A DNA stretch of 6,138 bases from Saprospirales bacterium (lineage in GTDB: Bacteria; Bacteroidota; Bacteroidia; Chitinophagales; Saprospiraceae), in assembly GCA_003448025.1 (NCBI GenBank), contig DLXL01000037.1, positions 1 to 6,138 of the forward strand. Direction: 5' to 3'. Shown piece after piece: positions 1 to 6,087 of the stretch. The notes under the pieces are model-generated. The model was not told the DNA's origin and made no database searches. It saw only the letters and a list, made by a program, of their open reading frames with translations. The number at the start of each line of letters is the position of its first letter. The first letter of the stretch is position 1. The position numbers and the translations under genes are program-made.

Positions 1-1
1 T

Positions 2-265
2 CTCTCGGACACCGTTATCTGGAAAGTTTGGACGGGGGACGGCCCTTTTGAGGGGTAAGTAGTTTGTATTCATGCAGTGCAGGGTGCTGATGAAACCCTA
101 TATCTGTTTGGAGGTGATGACGTGGCTTTGGGTTCGGGTATAATATGTCTGTAAGACCCCTGGAATCCGGAGATTAATTACGTTACGGATGAATTTTATG
201 TACACGACGGTTTCATTCGGGGAGATACGCTGTGGACCAATGAAGGTAATTTATGCCAAATAGGA
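2..265 (+). pseudogene. Upstream, stop-interrupted part of the choice-of-anchor B protein gene
   Basis: This stretch is in the same frame as the open reading frame that follows. It reads as protein-like sequence (DTVIWKVWTGDGPFEG, stop, VVCIHAVQG...LYLFGGDD...GIICL, stop, DPWNPEINY, then YVHDGFIRGDTLWTNEG). The last part matches the usual 'YxHD...RGDTLW' blade of choice-of-anchor B / LVIVD beta-propeller proteins and joins directly to the downstream frame. Two TAA codons interrupt it, at 56-58 and 152-154, with no change of phase between them. The natural start and signal peptide lie left of the window. Either the gene carries two nonsense mutations, or the sequence has errors here. Readthrough is possible but unsupported, because the same gene also ends with TAA. 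I am confident about the homology of the 155-265 part and less so about 2-55. Confidence 0.6.
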
Positions 266-1219
266 GTGTATGATGTTACCGACAAATCCAACCCGATTTT
301 ATTAACCCGCTTCCCGCATCAACCTGGCTACTCCCATAACTCAGAACTATCTGCCGATGGCAAAATCCTGTTTGTGTCTGTAGAAACCTCAAATCAGCCC
401 CTGGCCTCCTTTGATGTGTCCAACCTGGATGATATCCGGCTCTTAGCCTTGTATAAACCCAGCAAAAAACCTTCAGGCGAGGTACATAATGTGCGGATAA
501 TGCCCGGAAACTTTCTGGTTTGTCCGAGTTATCGGGGACAGCTTACGGTAGTGGATGCATCCAGACCAGGCAACATGATCGAAATTGCCTGGGATTCCCT
601 CGGAAATTCCCTGGTTTGGGATGCCGACCCCTACCTGCCATCAGGTATTATCCTGGCCACTGCAAAATCAGAAGGTTTGTACATTTATCAAACCAATTAT
701 CAGCATGCTGCCTGGCTGGAAGGCATGGTCACAGATCAGTTTTCCGGTGTGCCTCTTGCGAATGCCAGGGTATTTGTGCTGAACACACCCAATGCAGATA
801 CGACCCTGGCTAATGGCGAATATCAAACCGGAGCTGCCCAAAGTGGCAACTACGCGGTACGTGTTGAACGCGAGGGGTATGAAACACAGGTTCATACCAA
901 CATTGCACTGAGCAGTGGAATCGTAACAACCAAAAATTTTACCCTTAAGCCATTGATCATCAACACAGAACAGCCCAATCTTGAGCATTCTGCTGGTGTT
1001 TCTCCAATACCATTTTCATCCTACCTTCAAATTGCCGTACCAGATCATTTACCAACTTCCGGCTGGCAACTTTGCAGCCTGAACGGTGAAATACTTCGGA
1101 CAATTCCGTCACAATCCTCTAACCTGATTCGGATAGAACAGCTTGATCCATTGCCCAATGGCACCTATCTTTTGCAGAATATCCATTCCGGCACGAGTTT
1201 AAAAGTGGTAAAGCACTAA
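266..1219 (+). CDS. Choice-of-anchor B / LVIVD-type beta-propeller protein with carboxypeptidase-like domain and T9SS sorting domain (C-terminal part)
   Basis: The nominal GTG at 266 is only the first usable start after the last in-frame stop. Protein-like sequence continues upstream, so the true gene is longer and this product is probably a fragment. Residues 1-142 carry propeller blades with family-like motifs: VYDVTDKSNP, YSHNSELSADGK, FDVSNLDDI, GEVHNVRIMPGN, GQLTVVDASRPGN and WDADPYLPSGIILAT..GLYIY. Residues about 149-228 form a carboxypeptidase-regulatory-like (CarboxypepD_reg) beta-sandwich (LEGMVTDQFSGVPLANARV ... NFTLKP). Residues about 245-317 are a type A T9SS sorting domain (SPIPFSSYLQI ... 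LPNGTYLLQ ... LKVVKH). By family knowledge such proteins are exported through the outer membrane by T9SS and released or anchored at the surface; the propeller ligand is unknown. No signal peptide is seen because the N-terminus is lost or outside the window. The TAA stop at 1217-1219 overlaps the stop of the convergent gene. Confidence 0.75.
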   Translation: MYDVTDKSNPILLTRFPHQPGYSHNSELSADGKILFVSVETSNQPLASFDVSNLDDIRLLALYKPSKKPSGEVHNVRIMPGNFLVCPSYRGQLTVVDASRPGNMIEIAWDSLGNSLVWDADPYLPSGIILATAKSEGLYIYQTNYQHAAWLEGMVTDQFSGVPLANARVFVLNTPNADTTLANGEYQTGAAQSGNYAVRVEREGYETQVHTNIALSSGIVTTKNFTLKPLIINTEQPNLEHSAGVSPIPFSSYLQIAVPDHLPTSGWQLCSLNGEILRTIPSQSSNLIRIEQLDPLPNGTYLLQNIHSGTSLKVVKH

Positions 1220-1237
1220 GGTATCACTACCACTTTT
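1201..1237. terminator. Possible bidirectional terminator across the overlapping 3' ends
   Basis: AAAAGTGGTA (1201-1210) and its exact reverse complement TACCACTTTT (1228-1237) form a 10-bp inverted repeat with a 17-base loop containing both stop codons. Transcripts from either direction would end the stem in a run of U (TTTTT at 1234-1238 on the plus strand, TTTT at 1201-1204 on the minus strand). The arms encode the last residues of both proteins (KVVK and KVVV). Only three of the ten pairs are G-C and the loop is long, so this would be a weak terminator. It may simply reflect similar C-terminal sorting motifs meeting on opposite strands. Confidence 0.4.
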
Positions 1238-1821
1238 TGCACCCAACGTTCTGTTTTGCTTTCGACCCACAAATAATATATCCCAGCCGGAAGGGCCTGT
1301 ATGTTCATTTGGTGAACTGAGCCGGAGAAGGTGCCGGCCATTTTAAGGCTTCCCGCCTGATCGAATAAACTAAGTCGCAGATTTCCGGTCACTATAGGCA
1401 GTATTCGGATGGTCAACTGGTTGGAAACCGGGTTGGGACTTACACTTATGCTCATTTCCGGTTCTAGGGTATGAACCGTTGTCAGCAAAATAGTAAGCAC
1501 CGTGCTACAGCCATTTCCAGTACTAACGGTTACGGAATATTGTCCGTTAGTTAATCCTGAAATATCTTCGGTAGTGCTTCCATTACTCCACTGAAAGGTA
1601 ACCGGCGGCACGCCGTTTAACACCAGCAAATCAATGTACCCATCTGCTGCACCGGGACTGGACTCCTCATCTGCCAGCGCTAACACCGAAAGCGGAGGAG
1701 ATATCAATATGCTTGTTGATACAACACAGCTGCTTTGATCTGTAACGGTCACGCTAAGGGGGCCTGAGAATTGTGCCGGAATGATTTCTTCCCGATCTGT
1801 GCCTCGCCTCCCGTTGACCAT
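1216..1821 (-). CDS. 3' fragment of the frameshifted secreted protein: SprB-like repeats and T9SS sorting domain
   Basis: This 201-codon frame is the downstream continuation of the larger minus-strand gene, displaced by one frameshift. Its nominal ATG at 1821 lies out of frame inside the codons for 'YLWST' of the upstream part, so it is not a real start. From about TDREEIIPAQ it completes a SprB-like repeat (PLSVTVTDQSSC). A second repeat follows at residues about 62-111 (VPPVTFQWSNGSTTEDISGLTNGQYSVTVSTGNGC). A type A T9SS C-terminal sorting domain occupies about 124-201 (SVSPNPVSNQLTIRI, LSLFDQAGSLK, ALPAGIYYLWVES, VQKVVVIP). By family knowledge this domain sends the protein through the T9SS and is cleaved off by the PorU sortase. 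Without it the upstream part could not be secreted by this route, so the frameshift, if real, disables export. The stop is TAG at 1218-1216. Confidence 0.75.
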   Translation of the reverse strand: MVNGRRGTDREEIIPAQFSGPLSVTVTDQSSCVVSTSILISPPLSVLALADEESSPGAADGYIDLLVLNGVPPVTFQWSNGSTTEDISGLTNGQYSVTVSTGNGCSTVLTILLTTVHTLEPEMSISVSPNPVSNQLTIRILPIVTGNLRLSLFDQAGSLKMAGTFSGSVHQMNIQALPAGIYYLWVESKTERWVQKVVVIP

Positions 1822-4316
1822 AAATAAGTGTAAGGCTCAACCCCTCCGGTAACCTCTGCAATAATAGTCTTGGGATCATCATTGCAGGGATTCCCCTGAA
1901 TGGAGAACAGGACAGACAACACAGAGGCAGTTTCGGAAACCACCGCACAATCTGTTGAGGTACAACCATTTGCGCCAGTCAACGTAACGCAATAGGTTCC
2001 CGGTTGCGTCAGGGTTATGGTAGAAGAAAATGAGAACACAGGCCCTCCTGGCTGAGACCAGGCATAGGTTTGGACATTGTTGCCCTGAGCCGTCAATTGT
2101 ACGGAGGTCGTATTGCAACCTAACACCAGTCCGTTGTCCAGAATGTCAGCGCCGGGCGGAGTGAAATCTGTTTGAACGCCAATGACATATTGATCCGAGC
2201 AGCCGTTGGAAGCAGAGGTTACGGTAAATATTCCCGGCGCAGTCAAAGCCACTTGTTGGCCAGGTATTACCTCTACACCATTGAAAAAATAATTAATGTT
2301 GACTGGCGCATTTGGCACCGTAAAGCTGGGATTTGGGGTGCTGCAATTTTGCAATACTTGAGAAGGCAGTACCGGAATGGGCAGCAGCGTATCCATATAA
2401 ACCGTTGCATAAGCTGCTGTGGTACAACCGTTTGGTGCAGTAACCACTACGGTATATATACCGGCCTCAGTGGCGGTGAAGCCCGGGAGTGCACTTCCAT
2501 CAGGCTTGTACCATTGATAGGTACTGGTTGGCGGAGAAAAGTTCACTCCCAAAGTAAGAGAGGGGGTGTTACAATTCAGGGTTCCTCCCAGGCCAATGGC
2601 AGTCGGGCCTTGCCCTGGCTCAAAAATAACCCTTTTGGGTGCTCCTGTACTGCTGTTATAAAAAGCACCACCCCCGGGGAGCACTTCCAGTTTTACAGCT
2701 CTTACCGAATAAAACAACGTATCAACAACCGGATTCATATCCTCCCAGGAAGTTTGAAACAACAGATCCGGAGTCATTCGAGTATAGGGACCATCCTGAT
2801 GAAAGGCCCGATATACCAGGTAAGCTGACACCTCCGGATCGGGTGAAGGATTCCAGTCCAGGCTTACCCTGTTGCAATTAGAACGTGCGGTAACATCCTG
2901 GGCGGGTGGCACTATACGTGCACGCAGGGTAGGATCTCCGAGCAATGCCACATGTGTACCACTTTCTCCCAAACTCGAACCATATGCATCATTGAACTGA
3001 GCATTTTGAATTTCTACCAGACAATACCCCATGGTTTCGCCTGTTGCCAGTCCCTGTTCCATCCAGTGTGGGCGGCCGGCCCAATTCACAGCCAGAACAC
3101 CCCCTTTGGAAGCCAGCAAAGCCGGCAACAATGGATCGTTTTCGAAATCCCAATCACCAAAATAGTCGCCAAACAAACTTACCACTACACTTTGTACGGA
3201 ATCTGTAGCAAAAGCGGCACTATTTCCAATTCCTCCGGCACTGGTATATGTTCCATTTATTCCCGCTCCGTAACGCATCAAATGGCGTTGATGGTGTAAA
3301 AAATCGCCGGCAACAACGCCGTTTTCACCCGTTAAGGGATAAGCATTTCGGTAGCCATTGGATGCAAAAGCTTCACCACCCGACCAGCCCAAATGATCAT
3401 CCACAAGAGCTGAATTGGGCGTTTTATAGAGGCCGTTTCGCCATTGCCGGTTTTTAAAGAAATACCGGCGCAACAATTCCACCGGAGTGGCGCCAAAGGT
3501 GTTTGGGTTCAAATGAGAAAAATCAATTCTGCCGACGGGTAATTCCACCCCGGAAGGCAGCACATTTTGATCAAACTTACCATCACCAGGCACGTTTTGA
3601 TTGGCCTGACGGGCGGTGTTCACCACATTCACGGTCTGGTCGGTCCAGATACCATCTATATCTCCGTAATAAGCATCGCAGGGCCAGGCTCCGGCATGGT
3701 CCGGCTTATTATCTCTGGCAATACTACCGGAATAAGGCACCGGAACAGCTCCGATAAGTAAAACGGCCTTCACCCCGGACGGATCGGCATTGTAAGCGTT
3801 AACAATTTGATTTTTAACCCATTGGACCGCCGTAAAGGGGCCTGTTTTGAAGGGTACGATCTCCCATCCTTCTCCTCTGAGGTCATTTTTATAATCCACC
3901 AGATCAGCACCTAATGCATCTGCTGTAGTAGAATCAATGAACACCAGCAATTTACCCCGGGAATCTACTACAGGAGTAAAAAAATTGGCATATGCATAAC
4001 CGTAGGCCGTCACGTCGGCCGTTTTACGTTCCAGGGCATATTCATAGACTTTGGAGCCATCGAGGCCATTGTCGAAATACCCGTTGAGTTGCGTTTGGGA
4101 GGCAGATACAATGGTTATCCAGGAATTTCCAGGTTCGCCTTTAATGCGACGTCGCAACAGGATATCAGAAGGCTGTGGATTGGGCCAGCTTAAGAAAGTA
4201 GCCGGAGGATTGAGTCCTGCATTCAATTGTAATGGAATAGCAGCATCTTGAGGATTTTGGGCCAACAAGGCAATGCCGTGCCCAATAAGGCACAAGAGTG
4301 TAAGTAATCGGAGCAT
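1749..4316 (-). CDS. Secreted gingipain-fold (C25-like, probably non-catalytic) protein with FN3 and Ig-like repeats; N-terminal part of a frameshifted gene
   Basis: This frame encodes 855 residues; repairing the frameshift near 1800 gives about 1033. The ATG at 4316 precedes a good signal peptide (MLRLLTLLCLIGHGIALLA, cleavage near A19); no Shine-Dalgarno is seen, as is usual in Bacteroidota. Order: beta-rich N-domain about 25-115; C25/gingipain-like domain about 120-465 with hallmark segments KAVLLIGAVPVPYSG, CDAYYGDIDGIW, VELPVGRIDF and LLGDPTLR; FN3 about 470-565; three Ig-like repeats at about 575-795; a SprB-like repeat from about 800. The segment expected to carry the catalytic His reads NGTYTSAGG and the one expected to carry the Cys reads VVVSLFGDYFGDWD, so the protease dyad seems absent. 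SLFGDYFGDWD and NWAGRPHW..G.ATGETMGY resemble a conserved, functionally uncharacterised family I recall from Bacteroidota and Planctomycetota. The last 16 or so residues before the TGA/TAA-type stop are out-of-frame. A surface or secreted binding role is inference. Confidence 0.8.
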   Translation of the reverse strand: MLRLLTLLCLIGHGIALLAQNPQDAAIPLQLNAGLNPPATFLSWPNPQPSDILLRRRIKGEPGNSWITIVSASQTQLNGYFDNGLDGSKVYEYALERKTADVTAYGYAYANFFTPVVDSRGKLLVFIDSTTADALGADLVDYKNDLRGEGWEIVPFKTGPFTAVQWVKNQIVNAYNADPSGVKAVLLIGAVPVPYSGSIARDNKPDHAGAWPCDAYYGDIDGIWTDQTVNVVNTARQANQNVPGDGKFDQNVLPSGVELPVGRIDFSHLNPNTFGATPVELLRRYFFKNRQWRNGLYKTPNSALVDDHLGWSGGEAFASNGYRNAYPLTGENGVVAGDFLHHQRHLMRYGAGINGTYTSAGGIGNSAAFATDSVQSVVVSLFGDYFGDWDFENDPLLPALLASKGGVLAVNWAGRPHWMEQGLATGETMGYCLVEIQNAQFNDAYGSSLGESGTHVALLGDPTLRARIVPPAQDVTARSNCNRVSLDWNPSPDPEVSAYLVYRAFHQDGPYTRMTPDLLFQTSWEDMNPVVDTLFYSVRAVKLEVLPGGGAFYNSSTGAPKRVIFEPGQGPTAIGLGGTLNCNTPSLTLGVNFSPPTSTYQWYKPDGSALPGFTATEAGIYTVVVTAPNGCTTAAYATVYMDTLLPIPVLPSQVLQNCSTPNPSFTVPNAPVNINYFFNGVEVIPGQQVALTAPGIFTVTSASNGCSDQYVIGVQTDFTPPGADILDNGLVLGCNTTSVQLTAQGNNVQTYAWSQPGGPVFSFSSTITLTQPGTYCVTLTGANGCTSTDCAVVSETASVLSVLFSIQGNPCNDDPKTIIAEVTGGVEPYTYLWSTGGEAQIGKKSFRHNSQAPLA
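1797..1812 (-). other. Frameshift junction in the secreted gingipain-fold gene
   Basis: The SprB-like repeat VTGGVEPYTYLWSTGG is read in one frame. Its expected continuation TDREEIIPAQFSGPLSVTVTD is read in the frame one base back, so one base is missing or two are extra. The switch falls in a G-rich stretch (minus strand GGGAGGCGAGGC). The total span of 3101 bases is one short of a multiple of three. I see no correctly phased X XXY YYZ slippery heptamer here, so an indel mutation or a sequencing error is more likely than programmed frameshifting. Confidence 0.75.
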
Positions 4317-4355
4317 GGGAAAAAGATTAATCAGTAAAGTGGGTGGAAATTAATG

Positions 4356-4363
4356 CACAAGTA
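4356..4363 (-). promoter_or_regulatory. Weak candidate -7 promoter element for the minus-strand gene
   Basis: TACTTGTG on the minus strand matches the Bacteroidota -7 consensus TAnnTTTG with one mismatch and lies about 40 bases before the ATG at 4316. No convincing TTG-type -33 element is visible upstream, where the repeat element begins. Low certainty. Confidence 0.25.
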
Positions 4364-4434
4364 TTATGCCTAAAAAGAGTGTTGGAGTGTTTTGGTGTTG
4401 GAGTGTTTAAGTTGGCGTTGGCTGGGCGGTCCAG

Positions 4435-4447
4435 GGGGCTGCGCCCC
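4435..4447. other. GC hairpin in the core of the inverted repeat
   Basis: GGGGC (4435-4439) and GCCCC (4443-4447) pair perfectly around a 3-base TGC loop. The flanks are AT-richer. No T-run follows on either strand, so it does not look like an intrinsic terminator. It resembles the tip of a REP-type element. Confidence 0.5.
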
Positions 4448-4500
4448 AATACTACCAATTTGTTTACCTAACTCCCGAGCCATCAAGCCGAACGCCAACT

Positions 4501-4540
4501 CAAACACCCAAACACTCAAACACTTATACACTCAAACACT
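4501..4540 (+). repeat. Five tandem CAAACACT-like octamers
   Basis: Five contiguous 8-bp units occupy exactly 40 bp: CAAACACC, CAAACACT, CAAACACT, TATACACT, CAAACACT. They form the right arm of the larger inverted repeat. The last base is shared with the candidate promoter element of the protease gene, so gain or loss of units would change the sequence just upstream of that promoter without altering the gene. Confidence 0.8.
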
Positions 4541-4547
4541 ATCTTCG
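4540..4547 (+). promoter_or_regulatory. Candidate -7 promoter element of the subtilase gene
   Basis: TATCTTCG followed by CCC matches the Bacteroidota -7 box TAnnTTTG with one mismatch. It lies 32 bases upstream of the ATG at 4580, a normal leader length. The A/T-rich leader (CAAATTTTTTAAACC) has no Shine-Dalgarno. The -33 region falls inside the octamer array and shows no clear TTTG. Confidence 0.4.
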
Positions 4548-4579
4548 CCCAATCAAATTTTTTAAACCGCTTTCTTTTC

Positions 4580-6085
4580 ATGAAAAAATTTACACACCTA
4601 GCTCTTTTTGCCCTGTTTTTGTTGGTTAACAGTTGTCAGAAGCAAGAGCCTTCCCCTGCTTTTTGCGGATTAAGCGATCCAACAGAACTAGATCAATTAA
4701 TTCAACACAAAATGGTCGTTTATGGGGAATTCCTTTGGGAATGGGCTTCAGACGAACAGATTTGGACGGCTCTCAGTCTTTCAGACCATGTACTTTCCGT
4801 GGGTTATCAACCTGTAGAGGAACAAAACGTGGCAGACCGGCTCCATTTGCTCAATATCCAGTCGGAGAAATGGAAGCAGGCACGTGCAGAAGTCTTGCGT
4901 ATAGTACTGGAAAACGAACTCAGGCTTAATCCTGCCATTTCGGAAAAGGAACTGCTTGCATTCAAGGAAAATGCAAGACTTCCGGTATTTTGTGTGGTGG
5001 TAAAAAATCCGTCCACGATTGCTGCATTGCGTGCCAGCAAACTGGTTCGATATGCAGAGCCAATTGGTTATGAGCCTTTTATGGCTACCCGAGCGGCTGA
5101 TCGATCCGGTTCCGGCTGCGATAGCAATGATCCGGATGGCGGCCTGATCCCCGGGGTTCATTACAACAATATTACGCCAAATTGCAAGCGTTCCTGGAAT
5201 TTCCCGAACCATAAAATTCAGGAAGCCTGGGAAAACAGCACCGGCGCCGGTTGCAAGGTAACCATCATCGATACCGGAGCAAGCGATGACCAGGACAACC
5301 TCGAGGCTGCTTTTAATCAGGGAGATTCTCAGGGACGGACCATTGAAAAATTTGTGACCCTGCCCCCGGATGGCCAGCCAGAAACCCCACATGATCAATG
5401 CGGACATGGCACCTCAATGTTAGGTGCTTGCGCAGCCCCCAGAGGCGAGGATGGCGCGGCGGTAGGTATTGCTTATAATTGCGATTTGGTGAGTATCCGT
5501 GCAGCTGCTGATGTATACCTGAACGAAAGTCGGGAGGTTGTTGGCGTATCTGATGCTTTTGTACAGGCCGGGGAGTCCGATACCAAAATCATCAGCATGA
5601 GTATGGGAAGGATTACCACATCCAATCAGATCAGAGATGCCATCAAATTTGCTTTCAATCAGGAAAAGCTCATTTTTGCTGCGGCTGGCACCTCTTTTTG
5701 GTGGACCAGCTGGTTCTGGGGCGTTATATTTCCTGCCAGTATGAACGAATGTTCTGCAGTCACAGGCATGAAATCGAACCTGACTTCTGCTTGTGGCGTT
5801 TGTCACAAAGGCAACAAAGTGGATTTTGTGGTTGTCATGGAACGTGTTGCCGATGGCAAAACAGTGCTTACACTGGCAGATACCGGCGATGATCCGAGTA
5901 CCGTTGGAGGCTCCTCGGTTGCCACGGCCAGCACCGCGGGCATTGCAGCATTGGTATGGGCCAAAAACCCTGGCTTCAGCAGGGCCCAGGTATTTGACAA
6001 GCTCAAACAAAACGGCAACTACTGGCCCAATAGAAACGGCAATTTCGGCTGGGGCCGAATCAATGCGCAAACAGCAACGCAGTAG
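4580..6085 (+). CDS. S8 family (subtilisin-like) serine peptidase, lipoprotein, with altered oxyanion residue
   Basis: The 501-residue protein is complete. Residues 1-18 are a lipoprotein signal with lipobox VNSC and lipidated C19, so it is probably anchored in the outer membrane or periplasm. Residues about 30-165 look like a propeptide; its end (PVFCVVVKN..TIAALRASKLVRYAEP) recalls I9-type inhibitor propeptides. The S8 catalytic domain follows at about 205-500: Asp231 in VTIIDTG, His276 in CGHGTSM, Ser446 in GGSSVATA (family GTSMAxP). The usual oxyanion Asn (AAGN) is Thr371 (FAAAGTS). There are 12 cysteines, including C405-G-V-C408-H409. The start is set by the signal peptide; the leader lacks a Shine-Dalgarno. 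It is transcribed divergently from the gingipain-fold gene. The substrate is unknown. The assignment to S8 is firm; whether it is an active protease is probable but open because of T371. Confidence 0.93.
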   Translation: MKKFTHLALFALFLLVNSCQKQEPSPAFCGLSDPTELDQLIQHKMVVYGEFLWEWASDEQIWTALSLSDHVLSVGYQPVEEQNVADRLHLLNIQSEKWKQARAEVLRIVLENELRLNPAISEKELLAFKENARLPVFCVVVKNPSTIAALRASKLVRYAEPIGYEPFMATRAADRSGSGCDSNDPDGGLIPGVHYNNITPNCKRSWNFPNHKIQEAWENSTGAGCKVTIIDTGASDDQDNLEAAFNQGDSQGRTIEKFVTLPPDGQPETPHDQCGHGTSMLGACAAPRGEDGAAVGIAYNCDLVSIRAAADVYLNESREVVGVSDAFVQAGESDTKIISMSMGRITTSNQIRDAIKFAFNQEKLIFAAAGTSFWWTSWFWGVIFPASMNECSAVTGMKSNLTSACGVCHKGNKVDFVVVMERVADGKTVLTLADTGDDPSTVGGSSVATASTAGIAALVWAKNPGFSRAQVFDKLKQNGNYWPNRNGNFGWGRINAQTATQ

Positions 6086-6087
6086 GA

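Larger units (their letters stand above)
4378..4540. repeat. Inverted repeat with arms made of degenerate 8-bp units around a GC-rich core
   Basis: The left arm reads AGTGTTGG, AGTGTTTT, GGTGTTGG, AGTGTTTA (4378-4409), then AGTTGGCGTT (4410-4419). The right arm begins with AACGCCAACT (4491-4500), the exact reverse complement of that 10-mer. It continues with octamers CAAACACC, CAAACACT, CAAACACT, TATACACT, CAAACACT (4501-4540), the complement of the left octamers with one or two mismatches each in the inner three units. The arms are about 42-50 bp and the core about 71 bp. The core holds a perfect GC hairpin at 4435-4447. No transposase or clear target duplication is seen. It fills most of the 263-bp divergent intergenic region between the two start codons. 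It could be a MITE-like or REP-like mobile repeat, or a regulatory structure. Confidence 0.75.

Noticed and set aside
266..268. GTG at 266 as the genuine start of the propeller gene
   Set aside because: Clear propeller sequence (YVHDGFIRGDTLW...) continues upstream in frame to at least 155, and no signal peptide follows the GTG although the protein has a T9SS sorting domain.
1..1219. Alternative genetic code with TAA as a sense codon
   Set aside because: The same gene ends at TAA at the natural end of its sorting domain, and only the first 154 bases contain internal TAA codons in this frame.
1797..1812. Programmed -1 ribosomal frameshift in the secreted gene
   Set aside because: No X XXY YYZ heptamer in the correct phase is seen at the junction, and SprB-type surface proteins are not known for recoding.
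2172..2828. A 218-codon plus-strand open frame
   Set aside because: It lies wholly antisense to the Ig-like and FN3 region of the large minus-strand gene and has no recognisable domain.
4435..4447. Intrinsic terminator
   Set aside because: The GC hairpin is not followed by a T run on either strand, and it lies between two divergent starts where no transcript should end.
4378..4540. CRISPR array
   Set aside because: The 8-bp units are contiguous without spacers, are in opposite orientation on the two sides, and no cas gene is present.
4781..6070. Long minus-strand open frames opposite the protease (208 and 216 codons)
   Set aside because: The plus-strand frame has full S8 catalytic motifs and a lipoprotein signal. 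The antisense products show low-complexity, domain-free sequence.
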